Positions 56,445-64,000 of a stretch of 64,000 nt of DNA are shown in pieces. How positions within the stretch are numbered: the stretch's first letter is position 1; every line of letters starts with the position of its first letter. Made by a program: the position numbers and the translations under genes. This DNA comes from Arthrobotrys musiformis (Eukaryota; Ascomycota; Orbiliomycetes; Orbiliales; Orbiliaceae). A model generated the notes under the pieces. It made no database searches. It worked only from the letters and a program-made list of their open reading frames with translations, and had not been told where the DNA came from. The stretch covers positions 1,302,001 through 1,366,000 of the forward strand of contig JAVHJL010000004.1 of assembly GCA_036971715.1 (NCBI GenBank), written 5' to 3'.

Positions 56445-59396
56445 TTAAAGATCTTTAATAACTCGGGTGAGATCACCAAGCGTTTGACGGCGATATTCAA
56501 CGACTTCACCAGCAATCTTTTCGAAATCACTGGGATTTTCACTGTTGAGCTGGGAGAGTATTTTGTCGAGGCCACCCTTATATTCTTGGTTGTCGGTTTG
56601 ATTGGCATCGGGTTCGGCAAGCTCTAAAAGGATATTGTTTTCTATGCAAAGTGTATTGCAAAAGCGGAGGTCGAGTAGTTAGAAGCAGTATCATAATTGA
56701 GGTATTGCCGCTATAGAAGTATTTATATTTAATAATAGCATCGTCAAGCAGGATCCCAAGAGAGGGTAGCTGCAAATGCAGGAGGGCGAGAGGGGAGGAG
56801 GGGGGAGGGTTGTGCTCAAAATAATGGCGTGGATCCCAGCTTCGACCAGCGAGCTCAAGAGGAATCGGGGTGATGCGATATCACGGTAGTAGTATTTTCT
56901 TCGCACACTTGATAAAACGCACCTGGTAAGGCCATTTGACGGAAGTGCTGCCATCTACACTGGGGGTCATTGCAAGCACCCCCTCTTGTCTCGAAGTCAC
57001 AGATTGGCAGCTCAGAATCGATATGGTGGCTATATGTTAGCGACTTATATCCTTGTGAGACAAGTTTACTGTAGCCGGGGTGGTATCGGAACGACTTGAA
57101 ACCAGATAGCTGCGATTGGTATTCTTTGAATCCTGGTGTCTTAGGCTGGCCATTCGTTGATGTGGCTGTTGGTTGTCTCGGGTCGGAGACCCCGATTGGA
57201 AGCGGCAGCTGGATTCTGGGGATTTCAGTAGTGGCTGGTGGGATGGATACTTCACCTAATGTGGATTTGCGGTTCTCCGGGTCGTAAATGTCATCATCTG
57301 GTGTCTCTTGCGCAGGACTAGAGGCTGAATCAGACGCTGGGCTTTCATCCCCAGAGGTACCATGCATTTCGACATCAGCGGAGTCATCGCTGCTGACTTG
57401 CTCTGATGTATCATTTGGCTCGGAGTCTGGAAACACATCAGTCTAATAAAATTTTGGTGTATAGACAGGGAGTCAATTCGGCAGAACTGTACCTTCAGCG
57501 CCGAGATCACTCTCGGAATCGCTTGAATCCTGATCCGACCCCTCGGAAGTGGTATCAAGATCAGAAAGGTCCATTGGAGACCCGAGAGCATCGGCGTCAT
57601 CGTCTTCAGAATCCAAATCTATTGGAGAGGTTTCAAACGACTTATCGTCTGCCTGTAGCTCCGAGGAATCTGTCATGGTAACATTGTCCTTGGCATCGGA
57701 ATCATCTGCGGAAGGGGTGGGAAGCTTTTCCGGGGAACTGATGCTTGCAGGAGTGTCGGCGGGAACATCAACGTTCAAACTAGTAATCTTAGCTTCTGCT
57801 TCCATTAACTCGGCTGTCGCGAGCTCTACAGCCGCTTCGACTGCTGCGGGCTGCACGGAACCAGCGCTAATTTGATCTAAAGTTTGATGAAGAAATTCTT
57901 CAACCCTCTCAAGACTAGCCTCCTTTGCACTCAACAAATCGGTTGACGGCGTCGCTGGGAGTGGGGTGGTGGGCTGGCTGGGGGGTCCGGAACCGGCCTC
58001 TCCATTAGAGACAAGCTTGCGCTTCCGCGTCTTATTGGCGATTAGCTGTCTTAGGTCCTCTATTGCTAATTCCTTAAGTCGAATGCTTTCCCCAAGGTTT
58101 TCATTTTTTTCAGGATTGGTGCTATCCGGTCTCGAAGGTCCAACGGTCTGTGGTGTTACATGAAGTGCCTTCTGCTTTTCTTCTTCTTCCTCGTTGTCAC
58201 TAACATCGAAGATCAGGTGGCTAGCCTCTAGGCGCTGCCTGTTACCAAATCTCGGCTGTTTAGTGTTCGGGAGGGCTGGCTTGGTTTCTATATCAAAGTC
58301 AGCAGCGACGGGCCGCTTCCGGCTGCGAAGCGTTGATGGCTGAGAAGTTTGGGAGGTCTCTTGAACTACACCGGATTGGGGAGTTGGAAGAGGGGGGGAG
58401 ACTATTTGGTTCGGAGTGGACTGGACGAGATTCAAACCAGGGATAGATTGATTGAAGCGGGAAACAACACTAGGAGCGTTATTGCTCGCTGGGGTGGAAG
58501 AAGGGGGTTTTGGGGGGAGGGAACTGGGGAGAGCCGTTGAGGTTGTATTAATCTCCGGTTTGGGAACTGTTGGAGTTGGAACAGTTGCTTTAGGCCCATT
58601 TAGAACCTCACTGGGAGTAGTATTCTTTGGAAGAACGGTGGTTGGAACGTTCTTCGACGAATCAGGTATGGGAAGTTTTAGCTGGTTGTAGATACCAGCT
58701 AGAACCGAGTGTTCGACTCCTTCTGCCATGATTTGATCAAAAGACATCCTAGCCGAACAAGACAGATACATGACGGCTGATTGGGCCGCCTTACGTAATT
58801 CTGGCATAGGCATCAATTTCGGATTCGTTTCCTGGACGGGGCGTGAGGGTGCTATCAATAGTTTAGGGGTTAGCGATATAGAGCTCAGAGTGTAGGTCGT
58901 GGGGCACTGGAGAGTCTATACCGTTTATATTAGGCTGCTGCTTCTTTATTAACGACTGATCGTTCAGGTTTGTGATAGAGGACAAGGTGTTTATCAGAGG
59001 CGCTTGAAAGCTCGCAGCCATTGCAGCATGAATGTGGTTTGCCTGCAGTGATGTTTGATCCAACGTCGCATTCATCAGAACGGGAGTGGTCGCCTCCCGA
59101 GGCGAATAGTGGTCGTCTTCCTCATCTGATATCTCGCCTTCCTCAGGGCCTTCATCCCGCTGGGATGGAGCAGATGCAAGAGGTACAGAAATGGTGAGGC
59201 TGGGTTTCGAGGAGTCGCCCCCTGGAGTGATCGGAGTGACTGGAGTGACCGGAGTCTTCGGAGCTGCGCTTGCAGCGGAAGTTGATGTTTGCCTAGGCTT
59301 CGGCATGGCCCTGCGAGCTGGCATTGCGCGTCTCCCTGCAGTAGGGCCATGACGAATGCCTGCGAAGGAGGGGACCTCCGGGCAAGTTGATGACAT
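56445..59396 (-). CDS. red1: Red1-type protein with C-terminal zf-C3H1 zinc finger (ZFC3H1 family)
   Basis: Four exons on the minus strand (59,396-58,922; 58,851-57,493; 57,426-56,923; 56,641-56,445) encode 844 residues. In fission yeast Red1 is the scaffold of MTREC, which sends unwanted RNAs to the nuclear exosome. The protein is largely disordered and Ser/Pro/acidic-rich, with GPEEGEISDEEDD near residue 80-90. A basic leucine-rich helix begins near 275 (SIRLKELAIEDLRQLI). The hallmark zinc finger is at about 753-771, CDFETRGGACNDPQCRWQH, spaced C-x8-C-x4-C-x3-H. The last exon gives the family's C-terminal block with KIAGEVVEYRRQTLGD. The final intron is long (281 nt), and its retention adds a stop at 56,855. 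The N-terminus is uncertain: other open frames extend upstream, and the ATG at 59,396 is the first in frame. The gene is head to head with MED8. Confidence 0.85.
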
Positions 59397-59750
59397 GACA
59401 GTGATGAAGCCGAAGCTGGAGATGATATCGCGGGGTTGGAGGATGGGTGTGATGACCAGGGAGGTTGAGGCGAGGTTGGTGATGATGGTGATGATGATGT
59501 TGATGATAGCGGAGGGGGGTTGATTGAGTGAAGGGAGAACGTGGTGGTGTTTGTTGGTGGAACGTTGGCAGTGCTGCGCCGTGAAATGAAATTAAACACC
59601 GACGCACCGCTGCTGTTCCGTTGCCTGGATTATGTAATCCAACAACCTTCAACCTTCAAGTTTCGCAGACAGTCTCGCAACCAACCAACCTCCTCCACCA
59701 TCAACCAAACATCAACAGAACATCGCCATCATACCCATCCAAGCTTGGAG
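59397..59750. promoter_or_regulatory. Compact divergent promoter of red1 (-) and MED8 (+)
   Basis: Only 354 bp separate the two start codons. The part nearest the Red1-type gene is rich in GATGATG repeats, which read as CATCATC on its strand; the MED8 side has AACCTTCAA and CAACCAACC words. No TATA box is seen. The two genes are likely to share regulatory sequence. Confidence 0.6.
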
Positions 59751-60698
59751 ATGGCTTCCCCCGCGCTTCCCGTCGAGGCCCTCGACCGCATGCGCATCCA
59801 GCTGGGCCTGCTCTCCCAATCAATCAATTCTCTGCTGCAGGAACTACGCACCTCGGACCCGCTGCCACCCTGGTAGGTGCATGAACCACATCAGGCACCT
59901 TTTGTCGTTATCGCAGCTACGTGCCGCTATCATGTCCACCATCATGATAATAGCTCCGGCAAGGCTGAACGACTTCATTGCTATATTTCTTTGTCAAGAT
60001 AGGATGAAGGCATCATAGAGCCTGGCTAATTTCCTTGTTTTGCTATTTTTAGGACTACTCTCACCGCCCAACTGGCAATCCTGAATTCCCAGCTTTCAAC
60101 CATCTCGAGATCCCTCCACCAGCACTCTGCAGCCTTGTCAACAACCGTCGTCTTTCCCCTCCCGACTTTCCCCGGCCGTACTCAAGATGGCCAACTTCAC
60201 CGCCTCCTTGGCAAGAAACTTAGCCCAGAAGTTCAGGAGTGGATCCAGAGAGGTCGTAAGGCAGGCCTTGATTTGACCACCAAGCCGAAAAACTCAGACG
60301 ATGATTCGGACGATGACTCTGAACAAGAGGCAGAAGAAGAACAGGAAGTGGAAGATGACGAGGACGATGATATGGACGATGACGATGACGATGACCCGGA
60401 ATCTAAGAGGCGCAAGCGTCATTGGGCTCTTAAAGCCGTTCTAAAGGACCAGCGTTCCCGTGACTGGGAATCCGACTTCACGAAAGAAGAGCTGGAAGCC
60501 GTAGGCGGAGACCTCGCGAGGATCCAAACCGGGCTGAAAACCCACATAGATGGGACCATTGTAAAACGGTCCCTCGATTCGTCCGCGTTATCCACCTCTG
60601 CTCTAAATAGACGAGACGAGAAAGGCTGGACACTGGACATGATGTTCCGATTCATGAGTACCGGGATGCGGCCCGTGGAGGATCGTCCTGGCGTGTAG
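59751..60698 (+). CDS. MED8: Mediator complex subunit 8 (MED8), conventional reading frame
   Basis: Two exons (59,751-59,872 and 60,053-60,698) give 255 residues, the usual size of fungal Med8, a head-module subunit of Mediator that contacts the TBP/RNA polymerase II machinery in the nucleus. The N-terminus (LDRMRIQLGLLSQSINSLL, then SDPLPPWTTLTAQLA) and the FPLPTFPGRTQDGQLHRLL and VQEWIQRGRKAG blocks match the family. A long Asp/Glu tract at about residues 95-135 and the terminal FRFMSTGM motif are also typical. The 180-nt intron uses GTAGGT/TTTTTAG. The stop is TAG at 60,696-60,698. The same frame stays open for 661 more codons, described separately, so a longer product is possible. Confidence 0.92.
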
Positions 60699-62684
60699 TA
60701 CCACCCAGGAGCGAATTTTCCACCAGAACCCGCCAGAGCCTTCCGTTCAAAGATCCTTAAGGGCGAAGAAACTGGCCTGAAAATTACTATTCCCGAACCC
60801 ACCGTCTATTCTAGTCCAATTGTCCGTCGCCCAATCATCCCCAAACGACCTAATCCAGGCGCCCCAAATGCAAAAGAGTTGGGAGCAGCAGAAGAAAAGA
60901 AGGAAGAAGAAGGCACAGTCCCAGAATCCGCTGAAACAACAGCGGAGCTATCAAAAGAACCCGACCTTTCTTCCCACAACATCTCGGGCTCGGACTTAGT
61001 AAACACGTCGAACATCTCAACAACCTCGTCGCTACCGCTTAACATCGCCCCTCTCGCCATCACCCCTAAGCCAAAGAATGACAAGCCCAACTCCCCCGCT
61101 TCCATTTCAACTTTGGATGTTTCCGTTGGCGAATCATCAATCCTATCAATCCTATCAAAGACTCCGGAACGACCTAGCCCCCGGGGTCGGGAACGGCCGC
61201 CGCCACCACCGATCACAACTGGGAGGATAACAAGATCTCGAGCCAAAGCCCAAGAAGCCGCAAAAGCAGCTGCCGAACAATCCAACACTCTTGTCGAACA
61301 GCCTGATGATTCGATTGATCAATTCCCAAATCGTCAAATACGGAAACCTGTCTCAAGGAGAAAAAAACTAGATACCGCAGCCGCAGAGGCTCCTAGTACA
61401 AGCCAGCCAGAACAACCAAAGACAGAGTCATGGGAACTCCCAGAATATCCAGAATCTCCAGAACTCCCAGAACCCCCTAATCCTCCTACATCCCGTAGGG
61501 GCCGAAAGCCCCAAAATTCTTCTACAGGCCCTAAAGCCCCCGTGCCTCGAAAAACCTCAAAGGCTTCAATTGCTCCGGCATCTCCAAAAACTTCAAAGGC
61601 CTCCAGGGCTCCAACTACTACACCACCCCCCGAACTCCCAGAAGTCCCCGAATCTCCAGAGGCCACTGAAACTTCTAAGGCTTCCAAAGCCCCACAATCC
61701 CCTGGTTCGCCTAAATTGTCGTCCAAGTCCTCTCAGCCCTCAAAGGCCCGCGGGGCCCCCAGAAAACGCGGACGACCAGCAAAAACTCTAAAGACCCAGC
61801 AATCTTTAGAGTCATTCGAGTTACCAGAGGAATCACCACCCGAACTGCCCGAACCTCCAAAATCACCGGGGGGCACTAAAACGCCCGAAGCCCCCGAAGT
61901 TCCACAACCCCCTAGTTCGCCTAAAGTGTCATCCAAATCCTCTAAACCTCCAAAGGCCACCGCGGCCTCCAGAAAACGTGGACAACCGTCGAAAACTCTC
62001 AAGTCTCAACAATCTTTAGAATCATTGGAGTTGCCAGAGGAATCGGTTCCTGAACCACCTGAAGTTCCGCAACCTCCAAAAGCCTCAAAGGCCAGAAAGA
62101 CCACGAAGGTTACAGTAACTACAAAGGTCCCAGAGGTTCCATCGCCCCCAAAGGCTCCGGATGCTCCAGCACCTCCAAAGGCCCCAAAACTTAAAATAAC
62201 TACAAAGGCCTTAAAGCTTGCGAAAACTACAGAGGCCACAGAGGCTCCGGCACCTCCAAAGTCCTCAGAGGCTCCAGCACCCCCAACCGCTCCAGAGGCT
62301 CCAGAGGCTCCAGAACCCCCCAGGGTTCGAGATATCGAAACGATTCTATTCGAGGCCTTACAAGCCTGCCTCCCTACATTACCCGACCCACCAGCATCCG
62401 CGCCACCAGCACCCGAACCAGCTCCCAGATGGGGCCTGATCTTTCCAGATCCCCCAGAGGTCACAACGGCCACAGCTAAAAAAACCACAGCTGCCAAAAA
62501 AACCACAGCTAAAAAAACCACAGCTGCTAAAAAAACCACAGCCGCCACAAAACCCACAGCTAAGAAAGCCCCGAATACTTCCAAACCCAAACCATCACCC
62601 CCAAAACCAGAAGACAAACCAGAAGACCCAAACGAAACAGACTCGGACGATGATCTATACCAACCCCCTCCGAAACTAAACTAA
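60699..62684 (+). other. In-frame, ATG-less 661-codon extension of MED8
   Basis: Directly after the MED8 TAG the same frame runs without a stop to TAA at 62,682-62,684. It contains no methionine codon, so it cannot start on its own by normal initiation. The predicted chain is Pro/Ala/Lys/Ser/Glu-rich. It carries AT-hook-like cores (RRGRKPQ near 61,500, RKRGRPAK near 61,765, and a changed copy RKRGQPSK), a 210-bp tandem duplication and a terminal KKTTAAKKTTAKKTTAAKK segment like histone H1 tails. It ends in an acidic DSDDDLYQPPP. It begins with a non-repetitive stretch (ARAFRSKILKGEETGLKITI) that looks like genuine protein. Readthrough, alternative splicing (a 51-nt in-frame candidate at 60,658-60,708), an unseen upstream exon or a recent nonsense change could explain it. 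Confidence 0.7.
61701..62120. repeat. 210-bp tandem duplication within the MED8 extension
   Basis: Two adjacent copies (about 61,701-61,910 and 61,911-62,120) are offset by exactly 210 bp. Both encode SPK-SSKSS, an AT-hook-like basic patch and then TQQSLESFELPEES or SQQSLESLELPEES. The copies have diverged at many sites but stay in frame, which suggests that the reading frame has been under selection. Confidence 0.85.
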
Positions 62685-63152
62685 CCCTTCCAAACCCCAC
62701 AACTACACTCCATGTAGCCCCTTATACCATCGATCAATTCCCATATTACTACTACCCTTTTCCCAAAACAAATTTCTCTTTCTAGAGTTTTAGCGAATAC
62801 CAGCATGTCATATAACTTCTCCTTCATCCTAAATTTCATTTCCCATTGCATTTACAAAATCGTCCTCTAAGCCATGTGCATCGTAAGACCTTGCTTAACA
62901 GTAAACATGAACCCCTCCAAAGCACAGCTCTGTAACGAACATCCAAGAACGTTGGTAAAAAAAAGCCAAAACCAAAAAAGACCAATACTAAACGCCAAAG
63001 CAACATGCATCCCATTCCAGAAATGCAATCCTCAAATGCATGCGCCCTCAATACAAATGCCATCCAAAAGCCACAACGAAAAACAAGTATAGGGACGCCA
63101 GCGATCCAACCTCAACATCTTCGTTAAGAAAATTAAAAAAAAGAGGAGAACC
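62685..63152. other. Convergent 3' region between the MED8 extension and the myosin gene
   Basis: A 468-bp spacer that must contain the end of the MED8-region transcript and the 3' UTR of the minus-strand myosin gene. It is A- and C-rich on the plus strand. No further gene is seen. Confidence 0.6.
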
Positions 63153-64000
63153 TCACAAAAAGTTCTTAACCCCATCCCCATCCTTCGAGAAAATCCTCCT
63201 CTTAGCCGCAAACCCAGCAGCTCCACTTCCAACCGCACCACCACCACCTCCACCAACAGCACCGCCAGTAATCTCCGGCTTCTCCCCAACGGTCTGCAAA
63301 GTATTGCTCCTCGTCATACTAACCCCGCCGTGAACACCGGATCCGCCCGCCCCACCAATCCTACTATTCAAACTCTTCAGCCCTTCCAACTCCCTCTCGA
63401 TCCTCAAACTCTTCTCCTTCTCTTCTCTCAACTCCCTCTCCGCTCTGCGGGCAGTAAGTTGGTTCTGACTATCAGACCCCTGTAGTTCCTCAATGGTCTT
63501 CAACAGCCTCTCAACCTTATCCTTGTTCCGTTGCATATCCTCCTGCAACTGCGTATTCGCCTTCTCCTTCCTCTCGATCTGTAACTGAAGATCTCGAACC
63601 GTCCTGTCAACATTCTTCGTCGATCGTTCAATCTTGCTTCTTTGTCTCTCATTCTCCTCGATTTGATTCTCGAGCTGTAATCGTAAACATTAGCCTCATA
63701 ATCCAATAACATAAATATTAAGAAGAATAAAAACCATACCTCTTGAATCCGGCTATGTAGCATCTTAACATCCTTAGACCCAGTAGTATAACTCTTGGTC
63801 TCCATATCCATAACCTTAAGCTGAAGATCCCTAACAGACCTCTCAAGCAACGACTTCTCTTTATGCAAATCCGCATTCGAATCCCTCTGCTGCGCAAGAT
63901 CCCGTTGTAACTCAGACGCAAGAGCCTCAGACCTCCTCATCTTGTCAACAGCGGCAGCAGCAACATCCTCCTGTTGCGCAAGTGAAGTCTTCAGATCCAA
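63153..64000 (-). CDS. Class II myosin heavy chain, C-terminal end of the tail (partial)
   Basis: The last two exons on the minus strand (64,000-63,740, cut by the window edge, and 63,674-63,153) are joined by a 65-nt intron (GTATGG/TTACAG). They encode about 261 residues of heptad-repeat coiled coil, including KMLHSRIQELENQIEENER and VERLLKTIEELQGSDSQNQ, with LTARRAERELREEKEKSL after it. A Gly-rich non-helical tailpiece with AAKRRIFSKDGDGVKNFL ends the chain. This arrangement matches fungal myosin II heavy chains (Myo2/MyoB class), which assemble the contractile actomyosin ring at septation. The motor domain and most of the tail lie beyond 64,000. Another long coiled-coil protein cannot be fully excluded because the head is not visible. 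Confidence 0.8.

Noticed and set aside
56578..56954. Alternative extra exons inside the last Red1 intron
   Set aside because: The frames there do not connect with proper GT and AG sites in phase. A single 281-nt intron with branch TTCTAACT and acceptor GCATAG gives the conserved C-terminus.
59075..59599. Possible N-terminal extension of the Red1-type protein in other frames
   Set aside because: The frames beginning at 59,599 and 59,652 are low-complexity His/Ser/Pro sequence, and I could not find a convincing splice joining them to the conserved frame.
61334..62617. Several Gly/Ser/Val-rich minus-strand frames opposite the MED8 extension
   Set aside because: They are the complement of Pro/Ala/Ser repeats. 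Their composition follows directly from the plus-strand repeat.

Overview
This window is nuclear DNA from a filamentous ascomycete (Pezizomycotina). The evidence is short introns (about 40-280 nt, mostly 50-80) with CTAAC-type branch sites, fungus-specific families (Hal4/Sat4-type kinase, RfeG domain, Red1-type zinc finger, PROPPIN, PDAT), long pyrimidine-rich leaders and many A/T homopolymer runs. Fourteen protein genes in 64 kb, separated by wide gaps, is sparse for this group and would suit a Pezizomycetes or Orbiliomycetes-type genome. That placement is an inference. I saw no rRNA, tRNA, CRISPR array, intact transposon or virus.

Layout. Bases 1-5,690 carry no convincing gene. A long leader runs into a Hal4/Sat4-type kinase (+, 6,796-8,890). 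A gap of about 10.3 kb follows. Next come a CCDC97-type gene (+, 19,178-19,999) facing an HSV2-type PROPPIN (-, 20,544-21,860), a dynein light intermediate chain (+, 23,610-25,653) facing a GRAM/TBC/EF-hand Rab-GAP of the Gyp2/Mdr1 class (-, 26,633-30,008), an EF-hand/coiled-coil/tail-anchored protein that may be a LINC (KASH) tether (+, 31,621-34,499), an Inp54-type inositol 5-phosphatase (-, 35,314-36,633) and an unrecognised gene with an apparently frame-broken acetyltransferase-like end (+, 37,610-39,191). After another gap lie PDAT/LRO1 (+, 43,046-45,022), an RfeG-domain gene (+, 48,760-50,259), a conserved secretory-pathway membrane protein (-, 53,071-54,213), a Red1-type zinc-finger gene (-, 56,445-59,396) head to head with MED8 (+, 59,751-60,698), and the C-terminal end of a class II myosin (-, 63,153 to beyond the window).

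How the genes relate. There is no biosynthetic cluster or defence island. These are housekeeping genes. Several touch phosphoinositide, membrane or lipid biology (HSV2, INP54, LRO1, the GRAM/TBC GAP). Others serve the cytoskeleton or nucleus (dynein LIC, myosin II, the KASH-like protein) or RNA and transcription (CCDC97, Red1, MED8, RfeG). The exon structures given here were derived by hand from reading frame, splice signals and family motifs.

The strongest anomaly is at MED8. Its TAG stop is followed, in the same frame, by 661 further sense codons with no ATG. They encode a Pro/Lys/Ala/Ser-rich tail with AT-hook-like and histone-H1-like segments. This suggests a much longer MED8 isoform made by stop-codon readthrough, an alternative 51-nt in-frame splice, or a recent nonsense change. 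Other points of interest are a GC-AG intron in the kinase, the GNAT-like frame break, the KASH-like candidate, a perfect 13-bp hairpin and several palindromes.
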